Part shown: one piece after another, positions 1-13,100 of the stretch
How positions within the stretch are numbered: the first letter of the stretch is position 1
Layout: each line of letters starts with the position of its first letter
Source: Panagrolaimus kolymaensis
Lineage: Eukaryota > Nematoda > Chromadorea > Rhabditida > Panagrolaimidae
DNA: 64,000 nt
Reading direction: 5' to 3'
Assembly (NCBI GenBank): GCA_028622995.1
Contig: JAJQJQ010000034.1
Coordinates: forward strand, 2,108,001-2,172,000
The notes under the pieces: generated by a model
The model's input: the letters and a program-made list of their open reading frames with translations, nothing else
Database searches by the model: none
Told to the model about the DNA's origin: nothing
Made by a program: the position numbers and the translations under genes

Positions 1-1
1 T

Positions 2-3000
2 GCTGAGTACCCTTTGTTTATCCATGAATTTCTTGCAACAGATAGAGATGCAAATTCCAAAGCAATTTACAGTATAATTTCTGGAAACGCCACTTTATTT
101 TCTCTTAATTCTACCACCGGTGAATTATTTTTAAATAGTCTTTTGGATTATGAAAATGAAAAAGAGCATGAAATTGTTTTGAAAGTTAGTGATGCTGAAA
201 ACCATTTTTTATTTTCACAAATAATCATCAAAATAAAAGTCATCGATGTAAATGACAATGCTCCTATTTTTGATCAACCTTATTATATGCTAAATATTCC
301 TGAAAATGAATATTTTAACCATACTTTGTTAACCATAAAAGCAACCGATGCTGATAGCAATGAAAATGGAGAAATTTATTATACCTTAGAAAACAAAGAA
401 ATTGTGCCTTTTATTATTGACTTCATAAGTGGCGAGCTCAAAGCTACAAAAGCAATTGATTTTGAAGAAGAAAGTTTTTATAATTTAAAAATTAGAGCAA
501 CGGATAATGGAAAATTTATTCAAAATTTTAATGATGCTGATGTTAGAATTCAAATTGGAGACAAAAATGATAATTCTCCGATTTTACGAAGCTTGAAACA
601 AGATGATGTTTTTATTAAAACGGATATTTCCAAAGGTAATCAAATTTTTTCTAAAAACTATGAAAATTTAGAAATTTTTTTTAGGAAGCATAGTTTATGT
701 TGTTGAAGCATTGGACATCGATGAAAATGACGAATTGACTTTGTCATTAAAAGGACCCGATGAAAAATATTTCACTATTGACAAAAGAGGAGTGATTAGA
801 GCCAAAACATTTTTGCCAAAGCAATCCGAATATTCAATTATTGTTATTGCTCGAGATTCAGCGAATTCCACGGCTTCTTTTCCTCTCATTTTTTATGATG
901 CTTTTGATAATGCATTTCCAATATTTCAAATGAATGAAACAAGATTTTCTATTGCCGAAGATAAAATTGATTATTTTGTAACCAAAGTGTCAGCTTTTGC
1001 TCCAAATAATGAAAAATGTGTTAGATATTCGATAGCGAGTGGCGATCCTTATAACTATTTTGAATTGGATCCTTTTAAAGGAGAATTAATTGCGTAAGTT
1101 TTAATAAAAATATTAATGAAAAGAAAATTGAGAATTATTGGTTTTTATTTTTAGAAAACATTTGGATTTTGAAAAAATTCAAGAACATCATTTATACATC
1201 GCCGCCACAAATTGTCAAACTCCAAGCTATACTTCTTTTTATGCCATTGTGGTTAGCGTAAAAGATGTAAATGACAATAAGCTGAAATTTGAAAAAGTTG
1301 TGTATGAAACAGAAATAATGGAAAATCAAGAACCAAATAAAAAACATATCTTTCAAGTGATGGCAAAAGATAAAGATAGAAAAGACAATAATGCTATTAC
1401 TTACCAAATAATTAAAGGCAATCATAATAATGCATTTGAAATTGATGCAAATAATGGAAAAATCTATCAATTTTTGGAATTGGATCGAGAAGAACATGAA
1501 AAATACAATTTAATCATCGAAGCTTCAGATAATGGAACGCCGCCATTAAAAGAAATTTGTGTTGTTAAAGTAAGAGTGCTTAAAAAAATTTCGGAAGAAA
1601 AAACCATCTAAATTTTTAGGTAACTGTCTTGGATGAAAATGATAATGCCCCTCGATTTTCACGTTTACTCAAAACTAGTATTCGTGAAGATGCAAAAGTT
1701 GGAGATTTTGTAACTCAAATTTCCACTTTTGATGCTGACTCGCTAACAAACTCTAAGAATTTCTATTCTCTTTCAAATGAAGGCGAACAATATTTTAATA
1801 TTGACACAATGAGTGGCAATATTACTGTGGCTAAGCTTCTGGATAGAGAAAAGGTTTAGTGAATTAAAGAATAAAAAAAACTAATAAAATTAATTTTAGA
1901 ATTCTGTTCACAAAATAAAAATTTACGCCCAAGATCAAGTGTGGAGAGTTTCAGCAAGTATGACTATTGTCGTCGAAGACGTGAATGACAATGCTCCAAC
2001 TTTTTCTTCGAATTCATATAACTTTTCTGTTCTCAGAAAATCAACAAAAAATGATTATTTTGTTGGGATTGTTGAAGCTTTTGATCGTGATGAAGGCGTC
2101 AATAAGAAAATTACTTATTATTCATATTCTTCTTATATTTCTGTTTATCCTGAAACAGGAGAAATATTTTTAACCCAAAATTTTTCGAATTTGCCATTCG
2201 AAAGCATTGAAGCAGAAATTATTGCTATTGATTATGGAGCACCAGCGAATATTGGAAGGACGAAAGTTAATATTCATTTAGTTGAAGATTTTCTTGATCC
2301 TCCTATTTTTGAACAACAAAATGGATACGAATTTGTTATTGAAACTCCTATGGAAGAAGGTGTCATTAATTTTGGAGATGTCAAACTTAAAAATGCCAGC
2401 GATAGAGTAAATTTGCTAAAGCAGTTCAAATTTTTTTACTTAGAACAATTTTTAGATAAAATACGAAATTATTGATACTCCAAACAATTTCGTGATTGAC
2501 CCAGTATCTGGCATTTTAACTGGAAATTTTTCCAATCTTCAGCCTGAAAATCCAATCAAATTCAAAGTAAAAGCTACCGATTTTAAAAGTCGAGAGCCTG
2601 CAATAAGTGCCGTAATTATTAAAGCCGTAGAAAAACAAGCTCTTGAATTCAAACTTAAAAAGTAGGTCTAAATAATTTTTCTTGTTCTAAATTTAAATTT
2701 TTTAAAATTTTTAGCAATAGTTTTATGGTTTTTGAAAATACGCCTTTAAATTCAACTGTTGGCTTTGTAACATCTGTTACGCCTTATGTCAATTATTCGA
2801 TTATCAATGGTAGCTCAGAATTTGGTATTGATTCAACTTCTGGAAGGATATTCATTTCAAAACCCCTCGATAGCGATGTTGTTCCTCGCTTAAATAAAAC
2901 TGAATTATTTGTGGAAGCTCTTTTTACTGGTTTTCCACCAAAAATGATTTCAACTTTAGTAACCATTCAAATAATAGATAAAAATGATAATCTCCCAATT

Positions 3001-6000
3001 TCCCAAGAAACTGAAAAATTTATTTATTTTACAAATACTATTCCAATGGGATCTTTAATTACTACTGTAAAAGCTGAAGACATCGATGAATTTCCATTTA
3101 ATGAAATTTATTATTCCTTGGCTATGAAACAAGAAGTATTTGATGTTGATTCAAAAACAGGAAAAATTATTGCAACAGCCGATATTGAATTTTCATTATC
3201 AAATCAATATTCTTTCGAAGTTTTGGCATCAAATTTAAACTCTTCCTCTTTATTTTCAAAAATGACAATAATCATTCAATTGCGGACTCCATTTCAAAAT
3301 ACTGCGATATTTGTTTGTGAAAAAGAAGAAGTAGAAATTAGTCGTCGTTCGAGTGTTTCAACCATTATTGCCCAATTTGAAGCTCATTCAGTTTTTGGAA
3401 AACCAAAATATTTTATTGAACCAAATGAATTTATTTTTGTTGATGGAAACAATGGCGATTTAATTTTAAATAAAAAACTTGAAAACTCCAATAATTTAAC
3501 GACAATAAAAGGAATTGTGAAATCTGGAATTCTAAATGGAAAGCCTCCAAATATTTGCAAAATAAATATCTCAACAAATGAATTAGCTCCATCGCCGGTT
3601 TTCCCCGAGAAAAGTTATATCGTGAAATTGACTGCTAATTCAGAGCCATTAATTGAAGTGCTAAGATTTAATTTTATTTTGCCTGTTGATGTTCAAATGG
3701 AAGTTGAAGGAGTTGGAAGCGAAGTAAGTAAATTTTTTGAAGTTTAAAAATTATAATGAATACAAAATAAAAAATAAAATTTTGAAAAAAATATGTTTCA
3801 TAATAATTATATTTTTTTAGGCATTTTGTTTTGATAAAAGAGGAGTGTTACTGGTATGTAAAAAGTTGGAGCTATCAGAATATAACCTTGTGATGCTAAT
3901 TTTATCGAATAACCAAATTCGATCTAAAGCAAAAATTGAAATTATAACCTTGGAAGAAAATAACCATTTATTGGATAACTCGCCAATGGTTGCTTATGTA
4001 CCAGAAAATATAAATCATACTATTCATTTATTACGTTTAAATCCCAAACTTGCATCAAATAATGCAAAATATTGGATAACGGATAAATTTATGAATGAAG
4101 TATGAAAATTTTTTAAATTAAATTTTTGTTTTTTAAAGCAAAAAATTTTGCAGCTTTTTTCATTGAATTCAACCTCAGGAATTTTATCAGCAATTAAGCC
4201 ACTTGACCGAGAAAAACGATCGTTGTACAAAATTCCAATTATAATAATGCAAAATAAATTAATCACTAACACAGTGGTCACGATTTTTGTGGATGATGAA
4301 GATGACAATGAAATGTCAAATGAAACCCTTGAAATTACTGTATCATCTCCGCAGCCACTTTTCAGTGGTGTAATTCCATTTATTTATCCAGCTGACGCAG
4401 ATGAAGTTTTCACGGGAAATTGTGAGGAAAAAGAAATTTCAAATTTTAAAATGAAAGTTAGTTTTAAATTTTTTAAAAATTAAAAATTATTGGCATTGGT
4501 TAAATTTTTTTTATAGATAACAAAAAATTGTTCTTTGATCGCCACCGAAGTCCCATTAGGAAAAGTAACTTTCGAAACAAAATTTGCTTCAAATTTTACA
4601 TACACAATTGCAACAAATTTTATATTAAATAATGAAGAAATTTCTCAAAATAATGTAATTGTTGAAATGTTTGGTAGCCGTCGAGCTGTGGCAGATTTCA
4701 TGCAAAGATTGCAAGGAGGCATTCCAGATATGTTTGTGCATTACATAGGAGCCAACTACCATAAACAAAATCACACCTGTCAACTTTTCCTTACTGTATT
4801 AACAGCGAGCGGAGTTGTACTGCCACCATCAGAAACAATAAGAATTTTGGATAATTTTGTTTCAAAGAAATCAAAAGTTTTGGATATTACAAATTATCGA
4901 TCAATTGTTTCACTTTGTGACACTTATTCTTGTGGAACACAAAAATGCCAGCAACTCAGAGTAATAAAAAAAGAAAAAGGAGAAACTTTTCGAAGTTTAA
5001 GTAAACTTTGGGTTATGCCACAAATGGAAAGTTTAGTTAAATGTGAAAATGAAGAAATTTTAAACATGAATCGTAAAGAAGAAATTTGCGGAAGCAAAAA
5101 ATGTTTCAAGTAAGATTTTCAAATTGCTTTAAAAATTAAAAATGGTTATAAATATATTTTTTTAGTGGAATGTGTTTGGATAATTCAACGTGTATTTGTA
5201 ATTCTAATTATTATGGTGAAACATGCGAATCAAAAATTTATTCCTTTGGACAAAATTCATATTTACAATATGAGCCTCAAGAATCTATAACTCACATAAC
5301 ATTTCAATTAATAACTAAAGAACCTGTTAGTTTTTTTATCTAAAAAAGATTTTGTTATATAAATAATTTTTTTAGCATGGACTTTTACTTTTTACTCAAT
5401 CATCTCATTCGAATGTTACTTTTATTGTTGATTTTATTAATGGAAAATTGAGACTTTTATCCATCACAGGAATCAAACGAACTTCAATGATTTTACAAGA
5501 AACTATAAACGATTTAAAATGGCATAAAATTATTATTTCCCTTCATCAAGCTGGAACCATTTCAGGTGTAATAGAAAATTGTGAAAATGATAAGTGTTTA
5601 CCTTGTCAAAAAAATAGTTGTTATGGAATAATTCCGGCTGTTTTACTTGATTCTAAAATTTTTATTGGAAGTTTGAGTCAAGAAAATTTGGGATTAATTG
5701 AAAAATTAGAGCTTTCATCCACTTCGCTAAGAGCATGTGTGAAGGAAATTGAAATTAATAAAAATAATAAAGCTATGGATTTGAAAGAACACAAAATGTT
5801 AAATACTTGCCCAATATTATCTGGAAATAATTATTGTGAATCTACTGAAGCAAAACAAAGTTGTGATGGAGGAAATTGCGTTAATGATTGGGATGATTAT
5901 AAATGCTTTTGTAAAGATGGATTTGAATCCCCATCTTGTGACATGGGTAATTATTCAGTAGTTTACATTTTATTTAATAACAATTTTCATTTTTAGATGA

Positions 6001-7496
6001 CTATACTGTAACTTTAAACAATGCAAGATTGCGATTGGAGTTGTCAGCTTTTATCCGTCAAGAATTAGTTGTTTCACATTTTAAAAATTCAAAAGTCGCT
6101 CAAAGTAGCAATATTTTTATCGAACAACAACAACAAAAGCAAGAAACAACAAATATTTCTTTATTAATTCCATGTGATTCCATTGAAGAAGATGATGATA
6201 CAGCTTCTGAAACATCGGAAGATTATCACACAGCTAAAGATCGAATGGATGGAAATGCAATACAATGGTTAGAAATTGATATCAGAACCACAGATTTATT
6301 TGCAAATATTTTCACTATGAAATATGGCACCCAACAAGCTTCCCTCAAAATTGTTAATGGCACCCTTCATTATGGTGTATATTATTTAGATAGATTAATT
6401 GTAGAAATAATTGCAGAAAAAATAATTAATGATGGAATTTGGCATCAAATTGGAATAGAAGTTAATTCAGAGGGGAAATTAATTAGATTAATTATTGATG
6501 GAATTGGAAAAGAAGTTGAATCCGCGATTGCTTTTCCTCAAATGATTTTCCGGGGGTTGGAGTATATTGAATTTGGTGCAGCAGGAGAAAATGAGACTTT
6601 TCATGGATGCTTGAGGAGATTGGTAATTAACAATCAGCTTCAATTACTTCATCCCAAGCAAAGATCATTGCCAAGACAGGTATGTGCAACAAAAAATAAT
6701 TTGTATTATTTTCTCAAATAATTTTTATGAATTTTTTAGTATTTTTCTACAACTTTGATAACTCCATCGAACACTCTACAAAAAGGATGCGATTCCACTT
6801 TTATTTGTGACACATCAATATCCAACAATGGGCAAAGTCAAATCCCGGGCTGCAGTAGAATATCAATGGACACTAAAACAAGGCTAACAGTTATAGCTGG
6901 AATTACAGTAATAATTATTTCATTGCTGGTTCTAATCACATATGGATTACTTTATTTTTATCGTATGCGTCAAAAAGAAACATTAAACAAAAATTCTCAA
7001 AGAGTCAGCAATTTACAACTTGTTTCATCAACAACAACTAATAGCTCGACAAGTTATAAAAATTATTCATATGATGAATTTATTGCTTCTGTTCTAGCAA
7101 AAAATCGCCAATCTTTTGCTGCTAATGAAAATGCAGGATATTTAGAAAGTTCTCTTGAAACTTTGCATATTTATGATGAAGCCCCAACTACCACCGATTC
7201 GGAGCAATTTACTCCCATTCAAGATTCCTCAAAGCCTATGGTAAGTTAACTAAATAAAGACAACCGAAGAAAATATATTATTTTAGGCAAAGCCTCGTCG
7301 CCAGCTACCTCCTCAACAAAAACATAAAAATCCTCAGAAACCATCAACAACAACTGCTTCGAAAAACAATCCATACAAAAGTCGTTTTTTCCGCCCAAAT
7401 GAAGAATTTGGACTTGTTTCTAGCGGATATACAACCCCAATTTCATTAAACGACTTTTATTATAAAAATGAAGAAGAAAGAGAAACCGGTCATTAA
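2..7496 (+). CDS. Fat-like cadherin, C-terminal 2237 residues (5' partial)
   Basis: Large adhesion receptor cut by the window start. Fifteen exons join in frame: 2-635, 685-1093, 1155-1569, 1620-1853, 1900-2406, 2456-2661, 2715-3723, 3821-4099, 4154-4456, 4517-5109, 5166-5325, 5376-5946, 5997-6679, 6740-7240, 7287-7496. The first half holds repeated extracellular cadherin domains with calcium-binding boundaries such as DVNDNAP, DKNDNSP, DENDNAP and DKNDNLP; later repeats are more degenerate. Then follow a Cys-rich segment with EGF (KCFNGMC, CICNSNYYGETCE), laminin G, a second EGF (CFCKDGFESPSCD), a second laminin G, one membrane helix near partial residues 2048-2072 and a tail of about 165 residues. 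The cadherin-EGF-LamG order fits Fat-like cadherins (CDH-4/CDH-3 class in Caenorhabditis) rather than classical catenin-binding cadherin; I see no classical beta-catenin-binding tail. Which member it is remains open. Confidence 0.9.
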
Positions 7497-7618
7497 ACTT
7501 TAATTTGATTTTTTTTAATTAATTGCTTTCATTTTTTTAACTTTGTTTATTGTATAATCCAAGTGCTCAAAAAATAATCTAGTCGGGAATGCAGAAATAT
7601 TTTAAATTATAATCTTTA

Positions 7619-7624
7619 AATAAA
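7619..7624 (+). terminator. poly(A) signal of the cadherin gene
   Basis: AATAAA about 120 bases after the cadherin stop codon, inside AT-rich 3' sequence. The position is typical for a nematode 3' UTR, but the motif is common in such AT-rich DNA. Confidence 0.5.
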
Positions 7625-7794
7625 GTAATTATAAAAAATTAGAATTAAACAGCAAATATGTCTTTTCATCTTCAAAATTAATAAAGTTTTTTTAAATTCA
7701 TTGTTTTACAATAGATTTTTGGACTTGTTATTTGTATTTACGATACAATCTCGCAAATAAATAAAGTATAAAAAGTTAGAAAATTTTAAATATC

Positions 7795-7800
7795 TTTATT
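7795..7800 (-). terminator. poly(A) signal of the FIT2-like gene
   Basis: On the minus strand this reads AATAAA, about 180 bases beyond the stop codon at 7977-7979. Plausible by position only. Confidence 0.45.
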
Positions 7801-7976
7801 TAAGAATAAAAATAAAATACACTGCAGATTAAATAATGTAAAAATAGCAGCTTAAAAACAATTACATCAACTCTTGCAATAAATTTAAAAACTAAGAAAA
7901 AGTGGAAAATCAATTTAAAAAAATGCTGTAAATGGAAAGAAAGGCATTGGCACAAAGTGTACCGCTCGTTTACACC

Positions 7977-8912
7977 TTACATATATTGAAGGTTGAATGG
8001 CAACATCCCGGTGATAGGGAATACGACTTTGTACAAAAAGTACCAACAAAGTCCAGCAGTTCCCGTCCCAATTGTCATATCCTTGTAGTCATACCAAAAA
8101 GATAAGATCAAGAGTTGCATTTCCTAAAATTTATTTTTTTTATATACACCGACATCAAATAAAAACATACGCAAAAATGATGAGCAATCAATAGCATGAT
8201 AAAAATAGCTTCAACTGGCTTGGTTCGAAGAGAACCTCTGTTAACGTTCCAATGTTGCATTGAATTAATCTTAAAATTTAAAAAATAATTATTGCTTTTT
8301 ATCATAATATTATTTTACCTCTTCTGAAATAATTAAAATACTGAAAATCAAAAGAAAGAAATAGAGTTGATTCTTTGAGGCAGTTGTGTTATATTCACCA
8401 AATACAAATGAGATAAGAGGGATAGGTTTTAGCATCCTGTAACCATTTAAGTATTAATTATTTAAATATATATTTTAAAGAATAGAAGCTTACATTGCTC
8501 GTGCAAGATACCAAGCTCCGGTGGCAGTTACTATACGTAAGATATAGCAAAGAACTTTAATTGGAGATGGATAACGCAACCAAGTAGTGAAAGCAATGAA
8601 AGCGCTGATAAGAGTGGATGTGTATTCCCATTTAAATGTAGCCGAAGAAATTTTTAAAATTATTTTGACAAGATTTCCCCAGCTTGAGGTGTCAAATTCT
8701 GATTTTTGTGTAAGCGAAGAAGAAATAAGCGAAAAAATAGAGATTGTAAAAATCACATCTCGAATTAATGGGATGATAGTGATGACAAGCACATACAAAA
8801 TTAACTTGTTTAAAGTTGGTTTGAAAATCCATTATCTTGCCCATTCATGAGCAAAAGTAATCAAGAATTGCCAAAATGATGCTTGGGGAAGATTTCGATT
8901 ATCTCTCCGCAT
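7977..8912 (-). CDS. FITM2: FIT2 family (fat storage-inducing transmembrane) protein with an in-frame TAA
   Basis: FIT2 proteins sit in the ER membrane, act on acyl-CoA/diphosphate lipids and support lipid droplet budding. Exons on the minus strand are 8912-8494, 8436-8319, 8269-8171 and 8123-7977 (261 codons counting stops). The ATG lies 3 bases after a TTTTTAG acceptor, as in a spliced-leader gene. The protein is rich in membrane segments. Family-like stretches are TATGAWYLARAM, FSILIISEE followed by QHWNVNRG, and GTGTAGLCWYFLYKVVFP near the C terminus, matching the GT..GLLSWY..YGFWYP region of human FITM2. Codon 27 is TAA (8834-8832), although the following codons continue the family-like sequence. 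By a remembered alignment, the catalytic histidines (H155 and H214 in human) fall on Tyr and Asp. It may be a read-through gene, an error in the sequence, a decaying copy, or carry a 36-bp GC-AG intron. The family call is fairly sure; activity is doubtful. Confidence 0.72.
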
Positions 8913-10182
8913 TTTCTAAAAAGAAAATGTAATTTAGAAAAAGGGGATTAAGAATGGGAAAAAGATTAAACGACATTAAAGAAAAAAAAATCAGAAAAAA
9001 CATGAAAATGAAACAGAAAATAAAAGAGAATGAATGTATCACTGTTTCAAATAAAAAACGTCCGGCAAGAAATGTAATAAGACAATACTTTTTTATGAGG
9101 GCAAAAAAAAGTATTTGGAAATAATGACACGTCATTTAAAGATTGACAAAGGCTATCGTTTTTAATGAACAAAGAATGTGTATCGTCGTTTCAACCAAAA
9201 GCCAAAAAAATTTGTTAATCGATGACAAAAAAATAAATAAAAAACATTTTGAATCAGAAACAGAAAAGATGGCTGTTTTCTGAGCTAAAAAAAGAAAGAG
9301 GGGAAGAAAGATTTTGAAATAACTCAAAGAATAACGTCGGTCATTTAAACCATCGATAACTCAAAGGATAGCCCTTTTTTGTTGAAAGAATAAAGTCAAG
9401 GAAAGTTTGTTTTTATTAAAAGCAGATGCAACCAAAGTAACGCTATTTTCTCCAAAAACTTACTTTATTTTTCAAAAAGAAAAATTTTATTTTGCCTTAA
9501 ATTTGTAAACTTGTCTTAAATTAACTTATTATACAAATTTGGCAAAACCAAAATGTCGCCCAGGAAAGTTTTGTAATCAAGCTTTTATAAAAACTATGGA
9601 AAAAAAGTTATTTTATATCAAAAAGTTTTGTTTTAAAGCATAAAATATATGGAGTTAAATACAAAAATATTTTTAAATTATTTCGGCTTCTAGGGTGCGA
9701 CAAAAAATAGGTTAAATTTTTTTTTATTAAATTATCAATTTTATTTCAACACCTTTACTACCTTTACTTTTTCATTGAATGTTTCTTTTTCCTTTCCAAT
9801 AATTCCTTTCGTTGAATTCCCCTTTTCTAATCAAATAAAAACCGTTTATATTTAATTCTACAATTCTCAAAACTTCTGTGGATTGTTTTGTCTTTAACAA
9901 ATTCCAGATTTTTACTCACATTTCATTTTCTTTGCTTTTATTATTCGGTAGAGTTTTGTTTGCTTTGCTGCAAAAAAAGCGTTTTTTTGAAAGTTATCAT
10001 TGTCAATTTTTTTAATGCTCTTACAGCGAAACAAATTTGAGTGAGACTTCATTGAAAAGCATGTCGAACACCTTCGAAGCTTCGTCATGATAAGCTGAGA
10101 AAATAAAAATACGAATTACAATTTGTAAATCTTGTGTTGCCTTTTTATGCTTTTCGTAGTTAGTTATACTTAGCTTAGTATT
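8913..10182. promoter_or_regulatory. divergent promoter region between the FIT2-like gene and Dicer
   Basis: The two genes are transcribed away from each other across about 1.27 kb of AT-rich DNA. It must hold both promoters, but no specific element is recognisable. A TTTTCGTAG acceptor at 10151-10159 is a likely trans-splice site 24 bases before the Dicer start codon. No coding exon is supported here. Confidence 0.5.
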
Positions 10183-13100
10183 ATGGATCCAGAAGAAAAA
10201 GCAGATGATAAAGCTTTATATATTGCGAGAGATTATCAAGTTTGTTTTTAAATGATGATTCATTTATTGTATTATGTCGTATGCTTTAGATAAAACTTTT
10301 TGAACATGCTTTGGAACACGATTCAATTGTTTTGTTACCAACAGGCTCGGGTAAAACTTTTATTTCCACTATGGTGATCGATCACATATTAACTTATACC
10401 GGTGGACAAAATAGTAAAGCTGCTTTTGTGGTTAATAACAGTAAGCTTTTTAGTTATAAGTATTATATATATCTAGTGACTATTTTTAGAAGCTATTTTA
10501 ACCCAGCAATATAAATATATTAAAACTCACACAAATATGAAAGTTATGGCATTTGATAAAGATGTGACTAAACACAAGGAAGAGTTTATTAAGCTTTACA
10601 AAGATAATGATGTAATTTTTGAATGCTGAAATATTTTTCTTTTATTGGAAAAAACAATTTCAGGTTATTGTAACCCTTGATCAAACATTTGTCAATGGCT
10701 TAACCCATGGTTTGATGTCCCTTGAAGATTTTTCGATTATAATTATTGATGAATGCCATCATTGCAAATCCACTGGACATCCATGTAGGATAATAGTTGA
10801 AAAAATTAAAGAACATCGAAAATCAAGAAGTAAATATTATAAATTATTTTTTATTAATAGTTTCTGTTGAGTGCATTTTCTTTTTAGCTTCTCACCCTCT
10901 TCGATTCATTGGCTTAACATCTTGTGGATTGAATGGTAAAACAAGCGCCCAAAAATTGGATAAAAAATGGAAGCAACTTGAAATTGCTATAGGTGCTAAA
11001 ATTATTACCTCAAGCGATTGTATCCAAGTTTGTTTATGTAAAAATTTTGCTTTTTATATTTTCTGACTTTTCAGGAAGCAAATTATAAGCGCCCTAAAGA
11101 AGGTGTATTTTTCACAAGAATTTATTCTGAAGAAATGGATTCAGTTGATTTAGAAAGTTTGGAAAGATTTCAAACATTATTTAACGAACCTGATAAAATA
11201 AATATTGGCAATTTACAAAATTGGATTAACCAACGACTTCGGTGTATCATCGATTTATTTGAACAATATGGAATTTATTGCGCTTTTAAAATGGCTGAAT
11301 CAAAAATCCTTCCAGCTTTAGAAAATAAACGTAATTCATTTTTAAAAATAAATGAAAATGAAACAATTCTAGTGTCGACAACTTATTCGGCAATTAAGAC
11401 TTTTCATGATTTTTATGCAAAAAAGTTAAATCATCATACTTCTTATGATTCTATGAAGCCATATTTATCGCCTCAAACAATAAAAATTATCGAAGTTTTA
11501 CAAGGATTTTACCAGTATCAAATGAAAAACGATAGGAATTTCAAAGCTATTATTTTTATTGAAAAACGTGAAGCAGCTGTAGCTTTTTGCGTAAGTTTCT
11601 TTACAAATTTCCTTTATTTATTTATTTATTGTTTTTTTTAGTTGCTGTTACAAAAATTATCTGAAATCTCTCCATCTTTTGATTTTATTAAAGCTGATTT
11701 TGTTATTGGATCAACGAAATCTAAAAACAGCGGTAAACCTGGCGGGCTTGATGCTTTTAGAAAAGGCAAAACAAATATAATGGTTGCAACTCAAGTTTTG
11801 GAAGAAGGCATAGATATTCCTAGTTGTAATTTAGTGATTTTTGTAAATATTCCTCAAACATTTACATCTTATATTCAATCACGTGGTAGAGCACGAAAGG
11901 CTTCTTCGATGTTTGCGATGGTTGTCACAAATAAAGATCGACCAAAATTAATTGAAAAATTAAATGGATTTAAAAGAACTGAAAAAGTTTGTTTAAAAAA
12001 TTTATGAAAAAATTAAAAAAATTTTGCTTTTAGTTGCTTCTTGAAAGAATAAATACATTTTCAAATATTATTCCAAAAAATTCTTACGATCAAGTCTTCG
12101 ATTTTCATTATGACGATCTTGAGCCACCTTACATAATAGCTTCCACCCAAGCGTCTGTATCCCTTTCCACTGCATTTTCTGTGCTTGAACGTTATATTTC
12201 CAAATTGCCTTCCGATCCAATTACACCATTATCCGTTAAATATGAATACACCCGAGAAAATTTAAGCATTGTGGCTAAATTAATTTTTCCTTCCAATGTT
12301 CCAATCAAAGAAGAAATCATTGGTCAAGGCCATACTTCTCATAAACTTTCTGAAATGTCGGCGGCTTTGGCGGCTTGTAAAGTGTTACACCAAAATGGTG
12401 AGCTCGATGAAAACCTAATTCCTTTGACAGCAGAAAAAATTTGTGAAAATTTGGGATACGATAGTTTTGATCCAAAAGATGGAACTGGAACAAATCAAAA
12501 GCGTCGATTATATTCGAAAAAGATATCAGATATGTTGGCTGAAAATATGCCTATTCCTGGAAAGCCTTTCTTTGTTTATCTTATTGAGCTTGATTTAATC
12601 GAAAATGTAATAGAAGAATCAAATCCAAAGAAAAGAAAAGTTATTAATTACAGAAATGACAGCCAACACGTGTTTGGATTATGTTTTAGAAAAGTAATCC
12701 AAAAAGTTTGTTAATTTTATTTTTACCTTTATATGCAAATTTTCAGGAAGTTTTTCAGCTTCCGTCATTTCCTGTTTATGAAAAATATGGAAAATTTATG
12801 GCTTCATTCAAACTTTACCCAAAGAGTTTCACTATGGATGAAAATGAACTAGAGTTGATGAAACATTTCCATTCATATATTTTTCAAGAAACTTTGGGGC
12901 TTGGCCACGAAAATCTTAAATATACTCCAAATGAAGCACTTTTCTCGACTTTAGTTATTCCATTAAAACGCACCAACCACAATCATTCTGACTTTGCCAT
13001 AGATTTTGATGTTTTGAAAAAAACAATCAAAGGTTTTCCTCAAAAACGTGAAGAGAGCGAACCGTTTATTTATGATGCCAAAAATTATGAAAATGCTGTT

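Larger units (their letters stand above)
7497..7976. other. convergent 3' intergenic region
   Basis: AT-rich spacer between the ends of the cadherin gene (plus) and the FIT2-like gene (minus). It holds candidate poly(A) signals for both and no coding signal I can support. Confidence 0.7.

Noticed and set aside
1192..1497. Minus-strand open frame inside the cadherin gene
   Set aside because: It is a shadow of the conserved plus-strand cadherin exon and shows Phe/Ile-rich low complexity.
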